Assembly (NCBI GenBank): GCA_903928895.1
Contig: CAIYSR010000150.1
Coordinates: forward strand, 1-64,000
Length of the DNA: 64,000 nucleotides
Direction: 5' to 3'
From: an uncultured Rhodospirillales bacterium
GTDB lineage: Bacteria > Pseudomonadota > Alphaproteobacteria > Acetobacterales > Acetobacteraceae
The notes under the pieces: model-generated
Databases searched by the model: none
Seen by the model: the letters and a program-made list of their open reading frames with translations, nothing else
Told to the model about the DNA's origin: nothing
Program-made: the position numbers and the translations under genes
Part shown: positions 20,901 through 25,727 of the stretch, in pieces
How positions within the stretch are numbered: the first letter of the stretch is position 1
Layout of the letters: every line of letters begins with the position of its first letter

Positions 20901-21340
20901 TGGGCGGTGGTCTGGGCGGCACTGCGGGCCTTGCTCTGCACCGCCTGGGCGGCGCTCACCGCGGCGGCGGCGGCCTTGAGGTTGTCGAGCGACTGCTGCA
21001 CCGCCGCGCTGGCACCCTGCGCGGACACGGGTCCCGCGGCGGCGGCGGTGCCGGCGGCGAGGCCGGCGCTGCCGCGTCCGGCGAACCAGCCCGGCGTGAG
21101 CGGGCGGGGGGCCGGATCGGCGGCCTCGGACGCACCCACCATCAGCCCGACCGAGGTCAGCGCCAGCACCGCGCCCAGCCGCAGGCAGCCCGATACGCCG
21201 AGCCGCAGGCGCCCCGATGCGCCCAGCCGCAGGCGGCCCGATGCAACAGCCCGCGCCGCCTGCTGCGTGGCCAGTCGCATGGTCAATCGCGGGGGATCAC
21301 CCGCCACGTCGGCCGGCGGCGGCAATGCTCCGAGTGGCAA
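8918..21340 (-). CDS. Giant filamentous-haemagglutinin-family adhesin (4140 aa), first gene of the T2SS operon
   Basis: A secreted surface protein of 4140 residues. After an unusual N-region comes a signal-peptide-like hydrophobic stretch (about 57-73). A haemagglutination-activity (TPS) domain follows at roughly 175-285 (LTWTTFNIGAATDLVFDQ, VYVLNRNGILFGRGSEVDVN). About 3600 residues of Gly/Ala/Ser/Thr/Val-rich parallel beta-helix repeats come next. The last 250-300 residues resemble the DUF3739 C-terminal domain of this adhesin family (GGDINAGTGSKTT, DVILVVELGVIDTGEAG). TPS-domain proteins normally leave through a dedicated TpsB pore, but none is encoded here. Instead the stop codon overlaps gspE, which suggests T2SS export (inference). 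An in-frame ATG at 21280 is an alternative start. The reading frame is intact throughout. Confidence 0.93.
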   Translation of the reverse strand: MPLGALPPPADVAGDPPRLTMRLATQQAARAVASGRLRLGASGRLRLGVSGCLRLGAVLALTSVGLMVGASEAADPAPRPLTPGWFAGRGSAGLAAGTAAAAGPVSAQGASAAVQQSLDNLKAAAAAVSAAQAVQSKARSAAQTTAQALKFGDGLGVGALQPAAVATWQNASAPAQSSAGGRTTVSITQTGAKAVLTWTTFNIGAATDLVFDQSAGGAAATGWVAFNRVSDPAAQPSQILGSIRAPGQVYVLNRNGILFGRGSEVDVNALLATTADFRGGIAGFQANGIYSVAGVNGLLPAFGGSVDTDALAGSTVTVEAGARITTPPPGSVLSRGGYVMLLGAGVRNDGAIDTPQGQTVLAAGRQFIVAQGYSSSGAGDALATTLGSQVAVIDGGSAANGGIITASRGDISLVGRAVAQEGVVLSTTTTSQRGTVHLLTDLADSLGSVTLAPGSLTQILPELDNTDTALNSQRAALITTSAQNNQARLTTAPTLNNSTAVADRLDLSRIEIGTGGTVDFGTGSITMAQAGQIAVAAGAGRIFAAAGAQLDVSGVAGLVRPASDNVITVNIQPTEMRDSPANRDAGKLAGKNVSIDIRNLTLVAASAAYPTDRYYTPGGLLEVSGYLNNIGHTIGEWSTVGGTVTLAASQVVVQRGAGVNLAGGSLAYQAGLVNSSWLTTADGQIYAVAAAPAALVYTGVYTGYAVTDSKWGTSAIYTNALLGTQQVAQQAYAVGKDAGRLVLSTPTAVFEGRINAGVVTGANQTGARPASVSDAFALGQTVAPLGGSLALGQYGPGGLNGLYATDVVLAGCACAVADGLSAGGAVPAGRALTAWIAGGVLNGSGLAGVQVSSAGAVAIAGPLTLAPGGQVTLTAPSVRLAADLVAPGAVISLGNRSDIDGQYLTSGGTAQVSLGAGVRVNAAGMWNNRVLDPTDARGAGFIAGGSVTIDSSQGVSLGAGSVIDVSAGGALAANGSLKGGKGGSIFITGDDPLGGAATAAVVLDGGFSGFGASGGGALSLTAPLISIAGGGVPPGGVAAGTLALAPDLFQRGFSSYVINGMDGLTVAPGTRLAAVAPAYGKSFAASGVPSGSDAAAAYDLALAPLFVADPAKATLSQRGGASLALQSVRNQQGGAVTIGRDAAVEVDPGQSVALRAYGSIVVDGSITAHGGTVSLVNTRYQDGTDDQRLSLYAPGLALWLGASSLIDVSGIARTASDNAGLAFGLVQDGGTISMGGIGGKAGDGALRTTAAQIVIRPGARLEANGARGLIDPAAGREAQLGGGVTRPVLVGGNGGTIALSSYSGIFTDGTMRAAGGSASAAGGTLALTLETPTFSSLLAAPPSSVLVPRVMTISQTGGSLLPADLAEGTATPASAFGRARLSAGEAAAGGFGALALSDRGLFLFDGAVNLRTAQSITFDNGIFADTSLVRAVHIEAPYVRIGGDTTLTVAPNATSGLITQSWLPPTLTGAADLHVTADQIDLVNDIRLGTGARIPVDGDVTHRLSYAGFGTVVLRSTGDMRFLAASGSQSGGTSLVSDGNITLEAAQIYPASGAQATVVAGYRYAATGTTNPFKSGTVLQVRRTTATLPATPMSLGGSITLAAGFVRQAGVVVAPLGSVRLGVSTTATALLGFGKSTAVATRHIWLEPGSVTSVSAEGLTLPYGGTSDGVSYLYAGGTAAGFKPVITLSGRAVTALPGSLIDLHGGGTLTGGGGEVRNTDPTSASALISQGFIAGRGGSTDVLVTPLLRFNGSSTASPTATLASNPVYAIVPGYDAGFAPVTPLDQSSGYYGALPGLGQRISVGAGVPGLAAGTYTLLPSYYALLPGAFRVELAPGHIVPDSPVLSGFGTWQAGVVTSTANTSVRAALAVPAFFTAADVVRKYAQYDEQSYSDFQIAQAATFDRNRPSLPRDAGTLTLAFPSSVLRGGAFDFAGRADFTPGTDGYGGTVDVTAGLSSTIEVIGSKGALSSKTIAISAAALDALGAPRLVIGGTLAYSPGSANSTSTPAVVLSAQAGGVQVDAGAVLSAADVFLVAASNVKSGAITLADGAVIDTIGAGAPAYDSATTGLAYDVQRATGLLVSNGRIVLAPVNLSAAAASGPLSIANGARILAAGSIVSSTEKSVVIGAGATFGAASITLSVPVVNFGAPAAPVAGAAATPVPSGLQLDQSVLARLLAGDPAHGVPALSALNITASGAVNFYGSVDFSASGAGLQELRLNTPAIYGQGAAGDVARLSVATLVWNGVAASGTVASSLLPQGVVANGAGSGHGALDIETTRLVLGYATDVTPSLSVSLDRLIVGFSQVTLGASQSITFNNAGSLSVFARQAGAGFGGVGGVLTLATPLLTGASGGKLAITAGDSVLFATPAGSAAVGVAQPGQGGSLTVNAGTIEVASTIAVNAGAIALTATAGNVQIDSTGRLDASGPTVVLFDQTRGSPGGTISLESRTGDVIARAGSVIDVSAVAANAGSLAATAPGGQPQLDGILRGGAPDGAQGGSFTLKTAVLGDFAALDARLDTGGFTFARRFDIATGDLVIAGTVQAHQVAITASGGSLEISGTVDASGSTPGSIALAARDGLRLDAGAALDAHASVAQVDSAGVPIAAANRADVSLSAGGGMLIIAAGATIDVRNASGTDRGTIELYAPRRAGAGGTMNDVAVDLSAAPTLLGASSIALYGMATYTPAGGMVDQALLAAADKDSAAFIDAAAANAGLRGRLAGVSALAGFHLRPGVAIVAAGDLTVAGDLNLEAMRYTSLAGTANAEPGMLVLRASGQLNVFGSITDGFGTPVDTARKVNPDDNGWLVLKGIEPLSQTIVVPTEVALAAGTSFDPTSRATLSYPITIASGAVTAHTLIPADVAIAGAHRIGVGGWVTTSAIRDAKGTLLYPAGTLLPEGTKLSHIQVDAGAVLPFDVGLAANTVWPAGASLAAFKNARIVLSAAAVVPAGGAIPAGTKVVLPGNAASVALRPSNGGVQGSVLATAPLDTSGQSWSIRLVGGADLASANSAAVTPASVLAAAGGGGGVLLSDPHYVNPLTPSAVQPGISVIRTGTGDLSMFAGGDITTASLFGIYTAGVQSPDVAAGYQLPQGTGFGTGGKVLSTTVTGGYNYNNLLGAYQAWYPTGGGDVQIAAQGAVTGKVISIRSNGTATYQSDAVGNWLWRQGGSSGQATAWWINFGAYVDSSTGSNTLQLAGFTGIGALGGGNVRVSAGTDAGNIAVSGTSVTGSTALDVVVASTGRVAGDGVTLTGGGTVAVNVGGTLNGANTSFGSNGLANALFGVIGSMRGTVTVNAGAIGKVVPSGGLLSVGPLVQSLVDAYGGPLLLIGDATAGLSTRGDLVLGGVIDPTRVTSVGTTPWVASIDGVATKESGGGRVAFSLWSAGSGITLFAAGGTLVPTLDITGGAVGADMNITYPPSLRAVAATGSIVYASIQGTSKLIGPALELAPSASGQLELLAGGGINAAGLSSRIALGIDISGAAPDTLTSPLRPAFQGTYEPAPGSQFTQSNITNALDFAGATSLFAFAPDTPSGVLHGGDAAPARIYAAGGDIVDLNFGETWRFFSGSATLATWYLAAKPALIQASRDIINSGIANLLPTLSFGDQTGLKVSRNLILNTSADNASVVSAGRDIFYANFAIAGPGTLEVGAGRNLFQADQGSLYSLGQIVGTTGTSGGAGILLMAGLAQNAPDWAGFQSLYLGSTTATGDLLTYVAPSVAAGSRITLSYRESGGTVSDPGLSSAAAPAGLSATIKRNPPPSGAAAACVSGLLVCDNHSIPAAPLATVARSYEDDLVAWLQANAGFTAPARPVGLSDAAWAGLAAPLTHAAALSRFAAMPLYQRIPFLMQVYNNELAASGLEQTGALTAADARYSGTSVARLGSLARGKEANAALVPDPLVASPAASANSITLYGGSGVSTAFGGAISAFAPGGRLVLGLSSQAPPTPASGQPAAGLITFGSGDVDVSTYGSVLLGQSRIFTTFGGAINIWSEGGDINAGTGSKTTSVYQPPRIDYGSYGTIALSPSAPTSGAGIATLAPVAGVPAGDVILVVELGVIDTGEAGIRSSGRTSFTGAVVGSGGVAAAGGSFGLPSIAVPSVGALAAASGTTAAASASAGGADPNRRAVAQAMPSIITVEVISFGGDSFQ
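21173..21241 (-). repeat. Three tandem 24-bp units encoding SGRLRLGA-like octapeptides
   Basis: Residues 34-56 of the adhesin are three imperfect copies of an eight-residue unit: SGRLRLGA, SGRLRLGV, SGCLRLGA. They lie just before the hydrophobic core of the signal sequence and add basic residues to its n-region. The DNA units are 24 bp and differ by a few bases. This looks like a recent slippage expansion. Confidence 0.85.
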
Positions 21341-21617
21341 AACACCATTCCAACAGGTTCAGGAGGCAGCGCGAACTACTATGCCGCTTGAAGCAATGTC
21401 AAACCTGTTTGACTGTTAATAAATGGTGTCACGGTACCAAATGCAAAAATAGCCGAGGAATGGGTGAAACAAAACGGTCACATTCCAAGAGAGTTTACAT
21501 GCATCTCCCGCTTAACTATACCGTGACTTCGTCGGGTAGGTCGTTGCATGTCGCGATGACGGTTGTGTCGGCTTCTGACTTGCAACCACTGCAAACGAGT
21601 TCGGATTTCAGATCTCC
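21341..21617. other. Divergent intergenic region between adhesin/T2SS and glycan-export operons
   Basis: This 277-bp spacer is clearly richer in A/T than its neighbours and separates two operons reading outward. No convincing protein is seen in it. It holds a 16-bp palindrome (21398-21413) and an outer pair of inverted arms: ACACCATT at 21342-21349 with AATGGTGT at 21422-21429, and AACAGGTT near 21353 with AACCTGTT at 21402. These could fold the adhesin leader into a long stem. No good Shine-Dalgarno sequence precedes either start codon. Confidence 0.6.
21397..21414. promoter_or_regulatory. Palindrome with two outward-facing -35-like boxes
   Basis: GTCAAACCTGTTTGAC is a perfect 7-bp inverted repeat with a 2-bp centre. 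On the minus strand it contains TTGACA (21402-21397), and on the plus strand TTGACT (21409-21414), each facing one of the two divergent operons. Matching -10 boxes are weak on both sides. The geometry fits a shared operator or divergent sigma-70 promoters. This is an inference from sequence only. Confidence 0.4.
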
Positions 21618-24188
21618 ATGAGCCTGTCACACACGGACCCATCCCCGGGCACCAGGCGCACGCCGTTCGCGTTCCTGCAGCGCCGCGGACGCGACGTGGC
21701 ACCGCCACCGGAGACCCGTCCGCCCGCCCCGCTCAGCGAGGCCGACCGCGCTCTGCTCGCCCAGGCCGCGACCATCGCCGCGGCGCCGCACTGGCTGCAA
21801 GCCGCCTCGGCGGACCGCCGCGTCGAGGGCGGCGTGCAGCTCGAGGACGGCGAATTCGTGGTCTGGGGGATCGACCGTCACACCCCCCAGCGTCCGCTCG
21901 CCATCGCCCTGCTGGTGGATGGCGAGGTCGTGCTCGAAACCTTCACCGAGCCCGCATCGGGCCTGCTGCGCGCCGCCAGCGGTTGCCAGCTCGCCGATCA
22001 CGGCACGCTCGAGCTCGCGCTCGACGGCCACCGCTTCCACGCCCCCGGCTTCGCCGACCTGCGCCCGTTCCCCGCCGCCGGCGCCCGCGAGGCTCGCGAG
22101 CTGCTGGAACGCCAGCGCCGCGCCTGGTCCGGCCATGCCCTGCGCCGGGCGGTGCAGTCCGATATCACCGGCACCCTTGACCGCCTCGCCCGGGATCACA
22201 GCGAAGGCGCCGAACCGGCGGCGGAAGGCGTGCCGAGCGCTTTCCTGCGCCATCTCGCCGCCACCACCCAAAGCCCGATCCGCGGCGCCGGCGGTCTGGC
22301 CCTGGCCAATTGGATCGTCTCGGATGTCTTCGAGGACCCGCTGCGCCGCGAGATCTTCTGTCTCGATCCCGCCACCGAGGCGCTGCTCAATGCGCCCGCC
22401 TTCAACACCCAGCTGCTGCGCGCCGACGTCTCGGTGGCGCTGCTCTGCTTCTGGCGACGCCACTACCAGTCGCTCGACCTGTTCTCCGATGACGGGTTGC
22501 GCCGGCTCCAGTTCAAGTTCGTCACCGCTCCCTTCATCCGCCTCAAGACCAACGACCGCCTTGTCACCCCGGCGATCCGCGACCGGCTCTCGGCCCCCTC
22601 CGGGTTGAACGGCGCGAACCAGTTGCCATGGTCCTGGTACTGGGTCTGTCTGCACGAGGACCAGGGCCGCGCCGAGCGCCTGGCCGATCCCGAGCACCTC
22701 CTTGCGCTCTCCTTCCGCGAAGTCGTCGCCGATGCGCTCGACCCCGGTCGCCTGTCCTTCAACCCCGCTTCCTGGGCGGCATGGTGGGGCGGCTGGGGGT
22801 TCGGCGACAATCCTGGCGCCAGCCGGTTCGACCTCGCTTTGATCGCCTTGCTCGAGCCGGAGCGCCCGGCCGCCGCCCTGTTCGCCGAACAGGGCGCGGC
22901 GCACTGGCACGCCCGGCTGGACGAGGCCTTCTACGCCGACATGCCCGGCCTTGCCGCCCTCTCCTTGCTCTGCCCCGCCGCCCTCGGCCTCGCCCCCGAG
23001 CCGCCGCCGCCCTGCGATCTCGCCATCATCGGCCACACCAACGGCACCGGCCTGGCCCGCAACATGGCGATGTTCGTCGATGCCCTGGCGCCCTGCCATC
23101 CCCTGGTGTTCGATGCCCGCACCGGGCACTGCGTCAACGACCCCGCCGCCGATCCGGCCGGTCTGCGCGCCCGCGTCGTGCTGCTCTGCGTCAACGCCGA
23201 CCAGGCCCCGCTGCTGATCGCCCGCTTCGCCGCCCTCTGCGCCGAGGCCCATGTGATCGGCTTCTTCCTGTGGGAAACCGACCATCCCCCGCCGCATCAC
23301 CGCCTCGGCGCCGGCATGGTCGACGAGATCTGGACCCCATCGCACTTCGTCGCCGAGGCCTACCGCAAGATGACCGACGTGCCGGTCGCCTATGTCGGCA
23401 AGGGCCTGCGTCCGCCGCAACCCGCGCGCTGGCAGCGCGCCGCCCGCCGCTTCCGTCGCGACGGCGCCTTCACCTTCCTCTTCGTCTGCGACTTCGGCAG
23501 TTCCATCATCCGCAAGAACCCGATGGCCGCGGTGCGCGCCTTCCGCGCCGCCTTCGACGCCGACAACCGCAACGTCCGCCTCGTCATCAAGATCCGCGAG
23601 ATCATCCCGGCGCACTGGAGCAACATCGACGGCTACTGGGAGGAGCTCGAAGCCCTCGCCGCCGCCGATCCGCGTATCGAGTTCCTGCTCGGTGATCTCT
23701 CGGACGATGAATATTGGGCCCTGCTCGGCGCCTGCGACGCGCTGGTCTCGCTGCATCGCGGCGAAGGCTTCTGCTACCCGGTGGCCGACGCGATGCAGCT
23801 CGGCCGCCCGGTCATCGTCACCGACTATTCCGGCACCCGCGATTTCTGTACCGAACAGACCGCCTTCCCCGTGGCCGCCGACATCGTGCCGACCCCGCCC
23901 GCCCACATGCGCAGCAACGGCCCGGCCGGCAACTGGGCCCTGCCGCGCCACGACGCCGCCGTCGCCGCCATGCGCCAGGCCCTGACCCAGCGCGGCGAGG
24001 CCGCCACCCGCGCCGCCGCCGGGCGCGACCTGGTCGCCAGCCGCTTTGACTTCATCGCCTGGCGCGCCCAGCTGCTCGAACGCCTCGCCCCCCACCTCGC
24101 CCCCCATCTGGCGATCGGGGCCGCCGGCCGGCTTACCTTCTCCTCGCTCGCGCCGTCCTGGCCGGCCGCGGCCGGCCATGCCGACTAG
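21618..24188 (+). CDS. Large two-part glycosyltransferase (GT4-like C-terminal half)
   Basis: An 856-residue soluble protein. The C-terminal half (about 470-830) has a GT-B fold signature: CDLAIIGHTNGTGLARNMAMF near 470, DEIWTPSHFVAEAY, the FLFVCDFGSSIIRKNP core, and the donor-site motif LVSLHRGEGFCYPVADAMQLG with the family-4 E-x7-E arrangement relaxed. The N-terminal 450 residues carry no domain I can name; the stretch RRHYQSLDLFSDDGLRRLQF is only suggestive of a second sugar-acting module. It leads the glycan-export operon, 11 nt before the ABC permease, and probably builds or extends the exported glycan. The sugar and acceptor are unknown. Its codons end mainly in C. Confidence 0.75.
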   Translation: MSLSHTDPSPGTRRTPFAFLQRRGRDVAPPPETRPPAPLSEADRALLAQAATIAAAPHWLQAASADRRVEGGVQLEDGEFVVWGIDRHTPQRPLAIALLVDGEVVLETFTEPASGLLRAASGCQLADHGTLELALDGHRFHAPGFADLRPFPAAGAREARELLERQRRAWSGHALRRAVQSDITGTLDRLARDHSEGAEPAAEGVPSAFLRHLAATTQSPIRGAGGLALANWIVSDVFEDPLRREIFCLDPATEALLNAPAFNTQLLRADVSVALLCFWRRHYQSLDLFSDDGLRRLQFKFVTAPFIRLKTNDRLVTPAIRDRLSAPSGLNGANQLPWSWYWVCLHEDQGRAERLADPEHLLALSFREVVADALDPGRLSFNPASWAAWWGGWGFGDNPGASRFDLALIALLEPERPAAALFAEQGAAHWHARLDEAFYADMPGLAALSLLCPAALGLAPEPPPPCDLAIIGHTNGTGLARNMAMFVDALAPCHPLVFDARTGHCVNDPAADPAGLRARVVLLCVNADQAPLLIARFAALCAEAHVIGFFLWETDHPPPHHRLGAGMVDEIWTPSHFVAEAYRKMTDVPVAYVGKGLRPPQPARWQRAARRFRRDGAFTFLFVCDFGSSIIRKNPMAAVRAFRAAFDADNRNVRLVIKIREIIPAHWSNIDGYWEELEALAAADPRIEFLLGDLSDDEYWALLGACDALVSLHRGEGFCYPVADAMQLGRPVIVTDYSGTRDFCTEQTAFPVAADIVPTPPAHMRSNGPAGNWALPRHDAAVAAMRQALTQRGEAATRAAAGRDLVASRFDFIAWRAQLLERLAPHLAPHLAIGAAGRLTFSSLAPSWPAAAGHAD

Positions 24189-24199
24189 GGCCGCCGCCA

Positions 24200-24958
24200 A
24201 TGCTGCGCGCCCGCGGCCGCATCTGGTTCGCGCTCATGCTGCGCGACATCCGCTCGCGCCGCGGCCGCACCGCCGAGAGCTTCCTGCTGACGCTGGCCGA
24301 ACCGGTCGGGCAGCTCACCATCGTCTTCCTGGTCTTCCGCGCCCTGCAACGCCACCCCGACTATGGCGACGACCTGCTGCTGTTCCTGCTCACCGGGGTG
24401 CTGCCCTATTTCCTGTTCACCCATGTGGTCAGCCGCATCATGGGCGCCAACCGCGTCGCCCTGCCGATGCTGCCGCTCGGCACCGTCAGCGTGATCGACG
24501 TGGCGATCGCCCAGCTTGTCCTCGAATCGCTGATCGTGGTCGCCTTCGGCGCCGCCATCCTGCTCGCGCTGTGGCTCTCCGGCGTCACCACGGCGGTGCC
24601 GTACGACCCGCTGCAGATCGTCCTCGCTTTCCTCGCCACCGCCTTCGCCGCCTTCGGCATCGGCCTGTTCAACGCCTCCGCCCAGGCCTTCATGACCGCC
24701 TACCGCCTGCTCTGGACCCTGATCGCCCGCTCCCTGCTGTTCTTCTCCAGCGTCTTCTACGTGGTCGAAACCCTGCCCCCGGTGTTCCGCGAAGCGCTGT
24801 GGTGGAACCCCCTGCTGCACGGCGTGATCTGGTTCCGCACCGGCCTCTATCCGGACTACCCGACCGTCACCCTGAGCCAGAGCTACCTCATCGCCTTCGG
24901 CCTCGCCGCGACCCTGATGGGCCTCGCGCTCGAAGCCATCCTGCGGCGCCGCGCCTGA
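24200..24958 (+). CDS. ABC-2 type polysaccharide export permease (KpsM/Wzm-like)
   Basis: A 252-residue integral membrane protein with about six hydrophobic helices and the ABC-2 form seen in capsule and O-antigen exporters: MLRDIRSRRGRTAESFLLT before the first helix, FLLTGVLPYFLFTHVVSRI, and the conserved WWNPLLHGVIWFRTGLYPDY near the end. It would form the membrane channel with the ATPase encoded 13 nt downstream. Substrate is inferred to be a lipid-linked or capsule-like glycan because of the neighbouring glycosyltransferase and KpsE-like gene. Confidence 0.85.
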   Translation: MLRARGRIWFALMLRDIRSRRGRTAESFLLTLAEPVGQLTIVFLVFRALQRHPDYGDDLLLFLLTGVLPYFLFTHVVSRIMGANRVALPMLPLGTVSVIDVAIAQLVLESLIVVAFGAAILLALWLSGVTTAVPYDPLQIVLAFLATAFAAFGIGLFNASAQAFMTAYRLLWTLIARSLLFFSSVFYVVETLPPVFREALWWNPLLHGVIWFRTGLYPDYPTVTLSQSYLIAFGLAATLMGLALEAILRRRA

Positions 24959-24971
24959 TGGAACCCCCGGC

Positions 24972-25727
24972 ATGACCGTCGAGCTCGACCGCGTCACCCG
25001 CATCAACGGGCTCGACAACGGCCACCAGCACGTCGTGCTGCACGACGTGTCGCTGCATTTCCCGACCGGGCGCACCATCGGCATCCTCGCCCCCCGCGGC
25101 AGCGGCAAATCCACCCTCGTGCGCCTGCTCACCGGCGCCCTCAAACCCACCAGCGGGCGCGTCCGGCGCCACGGCCGCGTCTCCTTCCCGATCGGCTCGT
25201 TCGGCTGGATGAACCGCTTCATGACCGGGCGCGAGAACCTGCGCTTCCTCGCCCAGCTCTACGGCATCGACGAGCGCCCGCTGGTCGACTTCGTCGCCGA
25301 AGCCTCCGGCCTCGGCCGCGCGCTCGACCAGTACGTCGGCGCCTATTCCGGCGACAAGCGCGCCCGCCTCGCCTTCGCCACCTGCTACGCCGTCCCGTTC
25401 GACGTCTATGTCGGCGACGAACATCTGATCGGCGGCCCGCCCGGCTTCCGCGACCTCTGCAAGGACCTGGTGCGCCAGCGCCAGCGCGACAGCACCATCA
25501 TCCTCGCCACCCGCAGCCCCTCGCTGGTGCGCATGTTCTGCGATGTCGGCGCGGTCATGCACAACGGCCGCATCGAGGTCTTCGACACCGTGCAGGACGC
25601 GGTGCTGCAATACACCGCGCTGACCGCCATGCAGGATATCGACGCCGGTCCCGGCCCCGAGTCCGGACCCGGCGGCCCCGACGCCACCGGCTTCTGGGGC
25701 GAGGAGAATTTCAGCGATGCGGCCTGA
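24972..25727 (+). CDS. Polysaccharide ABC exporter ATPase (KpsT-like) with divergent motifs
   Basis: A 251-residue ATP-binding subunit. Walker A is APRGSGKST (40-48), with Ala in place of the first Gly. The signature is YSGDKRARLAF (125-135) instead of LSGGQ, and Walker B is FDVYVGDE (143-150). The expected H-loop histidine falls in LATRSPSLVRMF, where an Arg (181) appears to sit at that place. KpsT proteins are relaxed in the signature, but the missing His is unusual. The C-terminal 30 residues are a Gly/Pro-rich tail. The gene overlaps the next start by 11 nt. Activity is likely but may be slow. Confidence 0.85.
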   Translation: MTVELDRVTRINGLDNGHQHVVLHDVSLHFPTGRTIGILAPRGSGKSTLVRLLTGALKPTSGRVRRHGRVSFPIGSFGWMNRFMTGRENLRFLAQLYGIDERPLVDFVAEASGLGRALDQYVGAYSGDKRARLAFATCYAVPFDVYVGDEHLIGGPPGFRDLCKDLVRQRQRDSTIILATRSPSLVRMFCDVGAVMHNGRIEVFDTVQDAVLQYTALTAMQDIDAGPGPESGPGGPDATGFWGEENFSDAA

